DNA from: Amycolatopsis antarctica
Lineage (GTDB): Bacteria; Actinomycetota; Actinomycetes; Mycobacteriales; Pseudonocardiaceae
DNA: 64,000 nucleotides
Direction: 5' to 3'
NCBI RefSeq assembly: GCF_002262875.1
Contig: NZ_NKYE01000002.1
Span: 248,001 to 312,000, forward strand
The notes under the pieces were generated by a model. The model saw nothing but the letters and a program-made list of their open reading frames with translations. It did no database searches and was not told the origin of the DNA. Positions 9,484 to 17,445 of the stretch are shown piece by piece (position 1 is the first letter of the stretch; each line of letters opens with the position of its first letter). The translations under genes and the position numbers were made by a program.

Positions 9484-10491
9484 GTGGCGGCGTCGGGCAA
9501 GGGTTCGGGCAAGCGCGACTTCAGCGAGCGGCGCGCGAAGCTGGAGAAGCACATCGAACGCTTGCCCGACTACGCGCAGCGGGCCCAGGAGAGGCTGCAG
9601 AAGTACCTGCCGCCGAACGAGGCGGGCCGGTCCGGTACGGCACCGGGAGGATCCGGGACCGCGGATTCGGCGAGCAGGAGCGACGAGGGCGGCGCCGAAC
9701 GCCAGCGTCCGCGCCTGTCCATGCCCCCGGTGCCGGTGAACGTGCCGGTCGTCGAGGAGGCCCGCTCGAAGTGGGCCGAGTGGAACGCACCGCAGGCGAA
9801 GCTGGAACGCCGCAAGCGGCGTGCCGCGCGCGCGATCTCGTTCTGGATCGTCGTCTGCCTGATCCTGGCCACCGTGGCCGGACTTTCGTTCGCCGGGTTC
9901 ATGTCCGCCGCGGCGGACGCGAGCACGATCACGGCCGGGGCGATCGGTGCCTCCGTGCTGTCCGTCATCGCCGCCTATTTCGGCATCAACTCCGCACTCC
10001 GGCTGCGCACCCTCAAACGCACCGAACTACCGGTGGCCGCCGCGCCGCAACGGCTCCCGGCGTCCGGCTCGGCGGCCAGGGCTCCGATGGAGCGGCTGCG
10101 CGAGTCCGAGGCCACCCTCGCCGAACTGCTCCGCCAGCTCTCCACCAGCACGACCGGTGCCCCCGGCGCCGTCCCCGAGATGTCCGTCGAGGACGCTCGC
10201 CGCACGGCCGACGAGGCCGCCAAGGCGCTGCACGGCATCGCCGACCGGATCGAGGCGATCGAGCGGGCCCGCAGGGCCGCCCCCGACCACGAGCGATCGG
10301 CGCTCGACTCAGCCGTCGCCACCCTTCAGGAGCAACTCGACGACGGGCTGGACGGGTACGGCAGCCTGGTCGCGGCGGCGGGTCGTGCGGTCGCCGCCAG
10401 CAGCGGGGCCGTGCAGCCTGCCAAGGACGCACTGACCGACGCCACCGACCACCTCGCCGGGCTGGCGATCGCGCTGCGCGAACTGTCCTGA
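9484..10491 (+). CDS. pspM: PspM-like envelope stress membrane protein
   Basis: A 335-residue membrane protein immediately behind pspA, in the place of mycobacterial PspM (Rv2743c), the membrane partner proposed to anchor PspA. Residues 1-115 are hydrophilic and charged with a short helix-rich start. Two membrane helices follow at about 120-142 and 150-172 (ISFWIVVCLILATVAGLSF and AGAIGASVLSVIAAYFGI). The rest is Ala/Arg/Glu-rich with helical, probably coiled-coil, character. The GTG at 9484 is 4 bases past the pspA stop; the frame is open upstream inside pspA but that is not credible as coding. Identification rests mostly on context and topology. Confidence 0.78.
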   Translation: MAASGKGSGKRDFSERRAKLEKHIERLPDYAQRAQERLQKYLPPNEAGRSGTAPGGSGTADSASRSDEGGAERQRPRLSMPPVPVNVPVVEEARSKWAEWNAPQAKLERRKRRAARAISFWIVVCLILATVAGLSFAGFMSAAADASTITAGAIGASVLSVIAAYFGINSALRLRTLKRTELPVAAAPQRLPASGSAARAPMERLRESEATLAELLRQLSTSTTGAPGAVPEMSVEDARRTADEAAKALHGIADRIEAIERARRAAPDHERSALDSAVATLQEQLDDGLDGYGSLVAAAGRAVAASSGAVQPAKDALTDATDHLAGLAIALRELS

Positions 10492-10492
10492 C

Positions 10493-10513
10493 CGGCGGCC
10501 GACCGCGCCGCCG
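10493..10513. terminator. Short hairpin between pspM and pyrD
   Basis: CGGCGGC and GCCGCCG form a 7-bp stem with a 7-base loop, filling the 22-base gap between two convergent genes. No T-run is present. Confidence 0.5.
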
Positions 10514-11560
10514 CTACCGGCGGGGCGCGATGCTCCGGTTGATCCGCCGCACCAGGCCTGGACCGTGCAGCGCGAAGCCGGTGTAGAGCTGGACCAGCGA
10601 GGCGCCCGCCTCCAGCATCCGCAGCGCGTCGTCCGGCCCGAGGATCCCGCCTACGCCGATCACCGGCAGCGCCCCGGCGGTCTGTTCGTGCACGAAGCGC
10701 ACCACCTGCACCGAACGCCGGGTCAGCGGCCGCCCGGACAACCCGCCCGCCTCCTCGGCGAGGCGCGTCTCCGCCGGGGCCACCCCCTCGCGGGACAGCG
10801 TGGTGTTGGTGGCGATGATCCCGGACACCCCGTGCTCGGTGCACACCTGCAGCAACTCGCCCAGCGCCTCGTCGGTCAGGTCCGGCGCGACCTTCACCAG
10901 CAGCGGTGTCGGCGGGCGGTCGCCGGAGGGTTCCGTCGTCGTCTCGCGCAGCGCCGACAGCAGCGCCGCCAGCGCCCCCCGGTCCTGCAGGGCGCGCAGG
11001 CCGGGAGTGTTCGGCGAGCTGACATTGATCGCGATGTAGTCGGCGTACGGGCGCAGTGCGCGCAGTGAGTACCGGTAGTCCTCGACTGCGTCGTCCAGGG
11101 GCGCTGCCTTCGACTTGCCGATGCTGATACCGAGCGGTACGCCCAGTGGTCCCTGCGCGGCCAGCCGCGCGGCCAGTGCGTCCGCGCCGGAATTGTTGAA
11201 GCCCATCCGGTTGATGACGCCGTCGGTCGCCGGGAGGGTGAACAGGCGTGGACGCGGGTTCCCGGGCTGCGTCAGCCGGGTCACGGTGCCCACCTCGACG
11301 AAGCCGAAACCGAGTGCGGGCCAGGCGGGCAGGGCGCGGCCGTCCTTGTCCATTCCGGCGGCCAGGCCGATGGGGGAGGGAAAGCGGACGCCGAACGTGG
11401 TGACCGGCGCGTCGATGCCGTGCACGCGCCGCAGCGCGCGCAGCACCGGGGGCATCGCGGCGACGCGCTCCAGGGCGGAGACGGTCCGCTCGTGCACCGT
11501 CTCGGCGTCGTTTCCGCCCAGGCGGTACATGGCGGGGCGCAGGACTCGGTCGAACAGCAC
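10514..11560 (-). CDS. pyrD: Dihydroorotate dehydrogenase, quinone-dependent (class 2)
   Basis: PyrD oxidises dihydroorotate to orotate at the membrane, passing electrons to quinone, in pyrimidine synthesis. The 348-residue protein has the class 2 N-terminal membrane-associating helix ([15 protein letters not shown]) and the barrel motifs [42 protein letters not shown] with the catalytic serine region, and [27 protein letters not shown] for FMN phosphate binding. The GTG at 11560 gives the usual length. It is convergent with pspM and a single-gene unit here. Confidence 0.96.
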   Translation of the reverse strand: MLFDRVLRPAMYRLGGNDAETVHERTVSALERVAAMPPVLRALRRVHGIDAPVTTFGVRFPSPIGLAAGMDKDGRALPAWPALGFGFVEVGTVTRLTQPGNPRPRLFTLPATDGVINRMGFNNSGADALAARLAAQGPLGVPLGISIGKSKAAPLDDAVEDYRYSLRALRPYADYIAINVSSPNTPGLRALQDRGALAALLSALRETTTEPSGDRPPTPLLVKVAPDLTDEALGELLQVCTEHGVSGIIATNTTLSREGVAPAETRLAEEAGGLSGRPLTRRSVQVVRFVHEQTAGALPVIGVGGILGPDDALRMLEAGASLVQLYTGFALHGPGLVRRINRSIAPRR

Positions 11561-11633
11561 GAGCCCATCGTGCCGCAGTACCCCTGCCGATCGCGCCCCG
11601 GCCCGCCCGTGGGCGGATCGCGGATCGGTGCGG

Positions 11634-12206
11634 TCAGGCCGGCGTGCCGCGGCCGGCCGCCCATTCGCGCTCGAGGATCGCGTAGACGAGTTCGTCAGTC
11701 CAGTCGCCCTTGAAGAACTGGTTCTCCCGGAGCCTGGCGTCCAGGGTCATGCCGAGGCGCCGCATCAGCGCCGCCGACGCCGTGTTGCGGGCATCGCAGT
11801 GGCCGACTGCGCGGCGCAGCCCGAGATCCCGGAAAGCGAGGAGCAGCAAGGCTTCCGCGGCCTCCTGCGCGTATCCGTGACCGTGGTGGTCCGGGTGGAA
11901 CACGAAGCCGATCTCGCCACGGCGGTGCTCGGCGCTGAGCCAGCAGAGGGTGAGGTCGCCGATCAGGGCACCGGTATCGGTGCGTTCGACGGCGAGGGCG
12001 AGGGTCTGCCCCTCGGTGGTGATCCGGGCGCCGGCGATGCGCTTCTCCAGTGCGTCGGCGGTTTCCTGCCGGGACCGGGCCTCCCAGTACAGGTAGCGCG
12101 CGACCTCGGGCAGGGACTGGAAAGCATGCAGTTCGTCCAGATCGGTCTGGGTGAACGGGCGCAGAACGAGACGGGCTGTGCGGATCGGGTAGGTGGGGGT
12201 CAGCAC
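11634..12206 (-). CDS. GNAT family N-acetyltransferase (RimJ/RimL-like)
   Basis: A 190-residue acetyltransferase of the Acetyltransf_3 type, the group containing ribosomal-protein and small-molecule acetylases. It begins [16 protein letters not shown], has the beta-strand [20 protein letters not shown] including the acetyl-CoA loop near residue 115, and ends with [14 protein letters not shown]. The GTG at 12206 is taken because the fold starts a few residues later; the frame is open for another 52 codons upstream, but that translation is low in family resemblance. The substrate is unknown. It lies downstream of pyrD's promoter region and is not obviously in an operon. Confidence 0.75.
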   Translation of the reverse strand: MLTPTYPIRTARLVLRPFTQTDLDELHAFQSLPEVARYLYWEARSRQETADALEKRIAGARITTEGQTLALAVERTDTGALIGDLTLCWLSAEHRRGEIGFVFHPDHHGHGYAQEAAEALLLLAFRDLGLRRAVGHCDARNTASAALMRRLGMTLDARLRENQFFKGDWTDELVYAILEREWAAGRGTPA

Positions 12207-12421
12207 GGACGCGACGTTACCGGTGACCGGCTCCCGGGATATGAGAATCCCCGGCACCGCTCCGCAGACGTCGTCAGCCGTCCGTGGCCCGAGCAGGACT
12301 GGGTCTCGGGAGTGCCGGGGATCCGGTGACCGCCTGGTATTCGCCAGCAGGCAGGCACGCACACAGGTGACGAGCCGACAGGTGGTCGGGTGAAGTCCCT
12401 GTGGAGAAAGTCCAGTGCGCG

Positions 12422-12439
12422 CTGTCCGCTAGCGGACAG
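12422..12439. repeat. Perfect 18-bp palindrome
   Basis: CTGTCCGCTAGCGGACAG is symmetrical over all 18 bases. It could be a repressor operator (the CCGCTAGCGG core resembles many TetR sites) or the stem of a terminator. On the minus strand, its centre is the stop codon of a 12-codon frame. Confidence 0.7.
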
Positions 12440-12467
12440 TCACCTCACGAGTCCTGTAGTTCTTCAA
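12429..12467 (-). CDS. Possible 12-residue leader peptide
   Basis: A TTG-started frame encodes LKNYRTREVTVR and stops at TAG in the middle of the 18-bp palindrome. GGGAGG is 10 bases upstream. An upstream in-frame ATG would give a 30-residue version. The nearest downstream gene on this strand is the GNAT at 12206. I do not recognise the peptide, and it may not be translated. Confidence 0.3.
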   Translation of the reverse strand: MKNYRTREVTVR

Positions 12468-12561
12468 CTTCGGACCACCTCCCTTCTCGTGTAACCGCCA
12501 CGCTAAACGCGAATTCGCCATGCTGCAAGGAGATTTCCCGCCCCGCGGGGCAGGGCGGCGA

Positions 12562-13377
12562 TCATCGCGGGGCGTTCGCCGCGGGCGCGGGCCCGTCCTG
12601 GCAGCGGGGGCAGAACCAGGTGTGCCTGCGGGTGACGTCGGCACCCTGCCACGCGCAGCGCACCGGGCCGCCGCAACGGAAGCAGCCGGAGCGGTGGCGC
12701 TCGTAGACCCAGTACCGCCGATTGCGCGCGAGTTCGCCGGTGGTGCTCCGCTCTGGGCGCCACGCGTTGGCGCGCAACAGTTTCCGTGCCAGTCGAACGA
12801 CTCGTTGACCGTCCACTTCGGACACGGCGGTCCAGGGTGTGACACCGAGCAGGAAAGCCACCTCGACCTTGTAGACGTTGCCGACACCGGCCATCACCCG
12901 CTGGTCGAGCAGAGCGAGTCCCAGTTCGCGGTCCGGATCGGCGGTGAGCGCCGCGATCGCCCGTTCCTCGTGTGCCTCGGTCCAGGCCTGGTCGAGCAGG
13001 TCCGGACCGAGGTGCCCGACCACGCTGTCTTCCCGTCCGGTGCGCAGGACGGACAGATCGTGCACCTGGAAGCCCACGACCTGGGCGTCCTCGACGTCGA
13101 ACACCACCCGCGCGTGATGGCCCGGCCTGCGCCACCGCTGGCCCGGCCGGTACACCTGCCAGGAGCCGTCCATCCGCAGGTGGCTGTGCAGGCTCAGGTC
13201 TCCGGAGAACCGGGTGAGCAGATGCTTTCCCACACTGTGGACGCCCAGTACGGTCCGTCCGGCGACATCCACGGTCGCCAGCGCCGGATGCCGGAAGTCG
13301 GCGCGCACCAGCGTCTTCCCGGCCAGTGCCTGGTGCGTGCGCCGGGCCGTGAAGAAGACGGAGTCGCCTTCGGGCAA
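12562..13377 (-). CDS. nei: Fpg/Nei family DNA glycosylase (Nei2 type)
   Basis: A 271-residue base-excision repair glycosylase/AP lyase of the endonuclease VIII group, acting on oxidised bases. It begins PEGDSVFFTARRTHQAL, with the catalytic proline and glutamate right after the initiator. A helix-two-turn-helix segment follows (DQRVMAGVGNVYKVEV), and the C-terminal zinc finger has CFRC and CPRC pairs around residues 230-260. The MPEGDS opening favours Nei2 over Fpg (MPELPE). The start is TTG at 13377, forced because Pro must be residue 2. Only 4 bases separate it from the parA stop, so the two genes are coupled. Confidence 0.9.
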   Translation of the reverse strand: MPEGDSVFFTARRTHQALAGKTLVRADFRHPALATVDVAGRTVLGVHSVGKHLLTRFSGDLSLHSHLRMDGSWQVYRPGQRWRRPGHHARVVFDVEDAQVVGFQVHDLSVLRTGREDSVVGHLGPDLLDQAWTEAHEERAIAALTADPDRELGLALLDQRVMAGVGNVYKVEVAFLLGVTPWTAVSEVDGQRVVRLARKLLRANAWRPERSTTGELARNRRYWVYERHRSGCFRCGGPVRCAWQGADVTRRHTWFCPRCQDGPAPAANAPR

Positions 13378-13381
13378 GTCC

Positions 13382-14236
13382 TCAGCCCGCGTTCCGCGGC
13401 TGCCCGGCGGCGCGTACGGGCTCGCCGGCCTCGTTCGCGGCCCGGTGCCGCCCGGCCCGGTCCGAGCGCAGGATCTTGGCCAGCACCATGTTGAACGTCA
13501 ACGCGATCTCCTGCGCCCCGGGGGAGTTCCAGTCGTGGATCGAGGTGCACGCGCCCTGGGCCTGTTGCACGGCGAGCCGGTCGGGGATCGCGGTCGGCAT
13601 GACCAGCCTGCCGAAGGACTCGCGCAGTTCCTGGATACGGAACTGGTGCTCGTAGGACCGTACGCGCAGCCGGTTCACCAGCACTCCGGCCGGGCGCAGC
13701 CGCGGGTTGGCCTCCAGCCGGATCGAATCGATCGCCTCCAGCGCCCGCTGTGCCCCGGCGACCGCGTACATGGTCGGCTCCGTCACCAGCAGCGCACTGT
13801 CGGCCGCGATCAGGGCGGAGCGGGTGAGCCTGCCGAGTGAGGGCGGGCAGTCGAGGATCGCGAGCTCGTACGGCGCGCCGTCCGGCTCCCGCTCCAGCTC
13901 GCCGAGCGCACGGGCGAGGTTGTCCATCCGGCGGCTCTCCGGCCCCGGGTCGTTGAGCAGTTCGAGTTCCTCGGAGCCCACCAGTACGTCTAGCCGGTCG
14001 CTCCACGCGCTGGGGGCGATGGCGCCACCGATCACCGGGCGGCGCGGGGTCTCCAGCACGTCGGCCAGAGTCGTCTCGGTGTCCGGGGGATCGAGGGTTG
14101 CGGTGGCGTTGCCCTGCGGGTCCAGGTCCGCCACCAGCGCGCGGTTGGTCCTGCGCAGCGCTGCGGAGGCGATGCCGAGCGCAACCGTCGTCTTCCCGAC
14201 ACCACCCTTGAGGCTGAGTACGGCGACCGTGTGCAC
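13382..14236 (-). CDS. ParA/MinD-type ATPase
   Basis: A 284-residue deviant-Walker ATPase of the ParA family. The P-loop is LKGGVGKTTVALGIAS at residues 9-23, followed by ADLDPQGNATATL and the DCPPSLGRLT switch region near residue 127. No parB is adjacent, so it is unlikely to be the chromosome-segregation ParA and may position another cargo or act as an orphan. The GTG at 14236 gives MHTVAVLSLKGG, with the P-loop at the expected distance. It is the first gene of a unit with nei. Confidence 0.85.
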   Translation of the reverse strand: MHTVAVLSLKGGVGKTTVALGIASAALRRTNRALVADLDPQGNATATLDPPDTETTLADVLETPRRPVIGGAIAPSAWSDRLDVLVGSEELELLNDPGPESRRMDNLARALGELEREPDGAPYELAILDCPPSLGRLTRSALIAADSALLVTEPTMYAVAGAQRALEAIDSIRLEANPRLRPAGVLVNRLRVRSYEHQFRIQELRESFGRLVMPTAIPDRLAVQQAQGACTSIHDWNSPGAQEIALTFNMVLAKILRSDRAGRHRAANEAGEPVRAAGQPRNAG

Positions 14237-14370
14237 GCGGGCAAGCCTACGGGCACCCGCCCGTCCGTGGGCCCGGCGGCGGCCACCTGCCGGGCGCCCG
14301 GCCCTGTCCTGGCACCTCCGGGGCCTGCTTGGTCACGACTCCCATCGACCGGGAATCATCGGACAGGGCC

Positions 14371-14376
14371 TAGGGT
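14371..14376 (+). promoter_or_regulatory. -10 box (TAGGGT) for methyltransferase gene
   Basis: TAGGGT ends 8 bases before the ATG at 14385 with no Shine-Dalgarno, indicating a probable leaderless transcript. Confidence 0.45.
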
Positions 14377-14384
14377 GTGGCGCT

Positions 14385-15128
14385 ATGCGAACGGACTCAT
14401 CGGTGGCCCGCGGATCGGTGGCCGTCCGGCGGGCGCTGGAGACCGAACTGGAGGCCGCGGCCTCCAGGACCGGGCGCCCGCGGGTGGTCGACGTCGGTGG
14501 CGGCAGTGGTGTGTGGGCGGTGCGCTTCGCCGCGGCGGGCTGCCTGGTCACCGTGGTCGAGCCGAACCACAACGCGCTGGCCACCCTGCGCCGCCGCGCC
14601 GCCGAGGAGGGCGTGGCGGACCGGATCACCGCGATCGCGGACGATTCCGACTCCCTCGGCGCGCATGTCCCGGCCGGTTCCGCCGACCTGGTGCTCGCCC
14701 ACGGCCTGCTCGAGGTGGTCGACGATCCGGCCCGCGTGATCGGGGCACTGGCCGAGGCCGTGGCCCCGCACGGGGCCGTGTCGGTGCTGGTGGCGAACCG
14801 GCCCGCGGCCGTGCTGCACCGCGCCCTCGGCGGCAGGCTCGCCGAGGCCCGGCAGTTGCTCACCGCGCCCGACGGGGTGCTGCCCGCGGACGGCGACACC
14901 CTGCTGCGGCGATTCGACACCGCCGGGCTGCGGGCGCTGCTCGGCACGGGCGGCCTGGAGCCGGTGCTGCTGCGCGGCGACGGCGTGGTCGCCGACGTAC
15001 TGCCCAGCGGCAACGTCCCGGTCAGGGAGGACGAGCTGACCGAGTTCGAACTCGCCGCGGCCGCCGAGTCACCGCTGCGCGACATCGCCACCCGCCTGCA
15101 CGCGCTCGCCCGCCGCGCCGGCTCGTGA
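14385..15128 (+). CDS. Class I SAM-dependent methyltransferase
   Basis: A 247-residue Rossmann methyltransferase. Motif I is VVDVGGGSGVWAVRFA near residue 40, followed by an acidic strand end (VTVVEPN) and a motif similar to methyltransferase type 11 (DLVLAHGLLEVV DDPARVIG). The substrate cannot be inferred; in related actinobacteria this protein sits next to dinB. The ATG at 14385 is 8 bases past a TANNNT box. It is divergent from parA and followed 52 bases later by dinB, which has its own promoter. Confidence 0.85.
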   Translation: MRTDSSVARGSVAVRRALETELEAAASRTGRPRVVDVGGGSGVWAVRFAAAGCLVTVVEPNHNALATLRRRAAEEGVADRITAIADDSDSLGAHVPAGSADLVLAHGLLEVVDDPARVIGALAEAVAPHGAVSVLVANRPAAVLHRALGGRLAEARQLLTAPDGVLPADGDTLLRRFDTAGLRALLGTGGLEPVLLRGDGVVADVLPSGNVPVREDELTEFELAAAAESPLRDIATRLHALARRAGS

Positions 15129-15166
15129 GCGCCGCCGGCGGCGGCGGGTTTGTCGGACCCACCGGC

Positions 15167-15172
15167 TAACCT
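15167..15172 (+). promoter_or_regulatory. -10 box (TAACCT) for dinB
   Basis: TAACCT ends 8 bases before the dinB ATG with no Shine-Dalgarno between. No LexA-type box is visible just upstream. Confidence 0.4.
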
Positions 15173-15180
15173 CGGCTCCG

Positions 15181-16467
15181 ATGGGCAGAAACACCGGGTT
15201 ACCGGCCCGCCTCGCGCGCTTCCGCGTCGACGAGAGCACCCCGGCGAGCACCTGGCCGGACGACACCGGTTGCGGCTTCCTGCACGTCGACATGGATGCC
15301 TTCTTCGCCGCGGTCGAACTGCGCAGCCGTCCGGAACTCGTGCACCGGCCGGTCGCCGTGGCCGGTGAGGGGCCGCGATCGGTCGTCACCTCGGCGAACT
15401 ACATCGCCAGGGAGTACGGCGTGCGCTCGGCCATGCCGGTCGGCGCGGCCCGCAGGCTCTGTCCGGGCCTGGTCTGCATCCCGCCGTCCCGCGGGGCCTA
15501 CAGCGAGGTCTCCCGTGGCGTCATGGAGATCTTCCGTGAGCTGACCCCGCTGGTCGAACCGTTGAGCCTGGACGAGGCGTTCCTGGACGTCAGCGGGGCC
15601 CTGCGCAGGCTCGGCAGTACCCCGGCCGCGCTCGGCGCGCGGATCCGCGCGCGGGTCGTCGCCGAGCACGGCATCACCTGCTCGGTCGGCGTCGCGCCGG
15701 TGAAGTTCGTCGCCAAGCTCGCCTCGGGGATGGCGAAGCCGGACGGGATCCTGGTGGTGCCGGAGGCAGACCTGCTCGGCTATCTGCACCCGCTGCCCGT
15801 GTCCGCCCTGTGGGGCGTGGGCAAGCGCACGGAGGAACACCTGCTGCGGCTGGGCATGCACACGATCGCCGACATCGCCCGTACGCCGAGGACGTCCCTG
15901 CGCCGTTCGCTCGGCGTCGCCACCGGCGACCATCTGCACGCCCTGGCGAACGGCAGGGACCATCGTGCGGTCGAACCCGACTCGCCGGACAAGTCCATCA
16001 GCGCGGAGCGCACCTTCGACGTCGATCAGGCGCAGCGGGACGTCCTGGAGCGTGAGCTGCTGCGGTTGTCCGAACGTGTCGCCGGGAGCCTGCGGTCGAA
16101 GGGGCTGCGCGGCCGGACGGTGTCGATCAAGGTCCGCTACAGCGATTTCCGCACGGTCACCCGGGCACGCACCCTGGTCTCCGCCACCGATGTCACGCAC
16201 CAGATCCACGCGACGGCGGTCGCATTGCTCGCCGAACTCGACGGCGTCGCGCCGGATACCACTCTCAAGGGCCGACAAGGTTCACCCATACGGCTGATCG
16301 GGGTCCGTGCTGTCGGACTTGGTGACGGAGCCGATGGCGAGCAACTCGAGTTCGCCGCCGAGGGCCCGCGATGGCGGGATGCCGAGCTGGCGGCCGATGT
16401 GGCCCGGTCCAGATTCGGCACCGCAGCCGTCCGGCCTGCGTCGTTGCTGTCCCCGGACGAGGGCTGA
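15181..16467 (+). CDS. dinB: DNA polymerase IV (Y-family)
   Basis: A 428-residue translesion polymerase. The catalytic motifs are complete: FLHVDMDAFFAAVE at about residue 36 and PLSLDEAFLDVSG near 130, supplying the metal-binding Asp, Asp and Glu. The finger segment SANYIAREYGVRSAMP and the helix-hairpin-helix (VSALWGVGKRTEEHLLRLG) are present, as is a little-finger domain to about 400. It ends without an obvious clamp-binding motif that I can name with certainty. An N-terminal extension of about 35 residues precedes the catalytic core. It appears monocistronic and leaderless. Confidence 0.95.
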   Translation: MGRNTGLPARLARFRVDESTPASTWPDDTGCGFLHVDMDAFFAAVELRSRPELVHRPVAVAGEGPRSVVTSANYIAREYGVRSAMPVGAARRLCPGLVCIPPSRGAYSEVSRGVMEIFRELTPLVEPLSLDEAFLDVSGALRRLGSTPAALGARIRARVVAEHGITCSVGVAPVKFVAKLASGMAKPDGILVVPEADLLGYLHPLPVSALWGVGKRTEEHLLRLGMHTIADIARTPRTSLRRSLGVATGDHLHALANGRDHRAVEPDSPDKSISAERTFDVDQAQRDVLERELLRLSERVAGSLRSKGLRGRTVSIKVRYSDFRTVTRARTLVSATDVTHQIHATAVALLAELDGVAPDTTLKGRQGSPIRLIGVRAVGLGDGADGEQLEFAAEGPRWRDAELAADVARSRFGTAAVRPASLLSPDEG

Positions 16468-16579
16468 CGCCGTGGATCGGTGGCTTCCGAGTCGGCAGGA
16501 AAGCCCCTTCCGGGCCGAATCACGTCAAATCCGTATGTGCTTCCTGCGGGATCGGGTAGTCGTCCGCGCAAAGGGCTCG

Positions 16580-16585
16580 TATCCT
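16580..16585 (+). promoter_or_regulatory. -10 box (TATCCT) upstream of DUF3040 gene
   Basis: TATCCT fits TANNNT and would give a leader of about 80 bases before the DUF3040 gene, which has its own strong Shine-Dalgarno. Confidence 0.4.
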
Positions 16586-16673
16586 GGACAGCGACACCCC
16601 GTTCGGGATGTCTGTTTGGGTCCACGACGTTGCGCGGCCCGGCGCCCGCGACAGCTGTGCCGGAGGAGGAAAG

Positions 16674-17087
16674 ATGCCACTCTCCGAGCATGAGCAGCGG
16701 CTGCTCGACCAGATCGAGCGCGAGCTCTATGCCGAGGACCCCAAGTTCGCGTCCACGGTCCGTGGCACGAAGATGCGCCGCCCCGCGCGGCGCCGCCGGT
16801 TGCAGGGCGCCGCCCTGTTCATCGTCGGTGTGGCGCTTCTCGTGCTGGGCGTGATCGTGCCGTTCCGGGTCGCCGATATCCCTCTGGTGAGCGTTCTCGG
16901 GTTCCTGGTGATGTTCTTCGGGGTCCTGCTCGCCGTCACCTCCTTGAAGGGGGGACAGGACGAGCCGGAGTCGAAGGACGGTGACCCACCGCCGAGCGGT
17001 GGCGGGTCACCCAAGCAGCAGCCGAAGCGGAACTCGTTCACCGAGCGCATGGAATCCCGCTTCCGGCAACGCTTCGACGAGCAGTAG
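16674..17087 (+). CDS. DUF3040 membrane protein
   Basis: A 137-residue actinobacterial DUF3040 protein of unknown function. The family signature is the start, MPLSEHEQRLLDQIERELYA, then EDPKFASTVRG. A basic stretch (RRPARRRRL) leads into two membrane helices at about 50-70 and 75-95. The tail is charged and Pro/Ser-rich. GGAGGAGGAAAG directly precedes the ATG at 16674. The homologue Rv2169c lies close to mraZ in mycobacteria; here the mraZ cluster is 6.5 kb away, with the moxR operon between them, so context hints at an envelope or division role only loosely. Confidence 0.9.
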   Translation: MPLSEHEQRLLDQIERELYAEDPKFASTVRGTKMRRPARRRRLQGAALFIVGVALLVLGVIVPFRVADIPLVSVLGFLVMFFGVLLAVTSLKGGQDEPESKDGDPPPSGGGSPKQQPKRNSFTERMESRFRQRFDEQ

Positions 17088-17445
17088 GCCCGGAACCTGC
17101 GGCCGCCCCCGGCAGGGACGCCGTCAGCAGGCGCCGTCCCCGGCCGGTCCGCTCCTGAGCGTTCGCGCGGCCCGCGCCGCAGGACCTTGACACCTCACGG
17201 ATCCGAGCGAGTGAGTCGCGATGCCGAGATGCCGGCCGGGCGCTCGCCGGTACACGACGGTGCCCTCGACTGATCACCGGCGGCGCGGCACACCGGCCCC
17301 GGCAGGCAACGCCGTCGTCGGCCGGCCGGGCAACCCGGCTCGAGCCTGGGCCGCACCACGGTGACCGCCCGTCGAAGCCGCCGCTACCCGTGGACCCGGT
17401 TCCGTCCGGGTGCCGATCGGTGCGGCCGGTCCACCGGCCAGCCCC
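17088..17445. other. Intergenic region between convergent genes
   Basis: A gap of 358 very GC-rich bases between the DUF3040 gene and the convergent tgpA. Several short GGCCGG and CCGGCC inverted segments occur, but none forms a clear single terminator and I see no credible gene. Confidence 0.5.

Larger units (their letters stand above)
12207..12561. other. Intergenic region with palindrome and micro-ORF
   Basis: A gap of 355 bases between two minus-strand genes. Bases 12440-12515 look less GC-rich than the surroundings. It holds a perfect 18-bp palindrome and, on the minus strand, a Shine-Dalgarno plus a 12-codon frame, each listed separately. I see no longer gene. Confidence 0.6.

Noticed and set aside
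13707-14384. N-terminal 226-codon extension of the methyltransferase
   Set aside because: It is open but antisense to parA, low-complexity, and a TANNNT box and ATG place the start at 14385.
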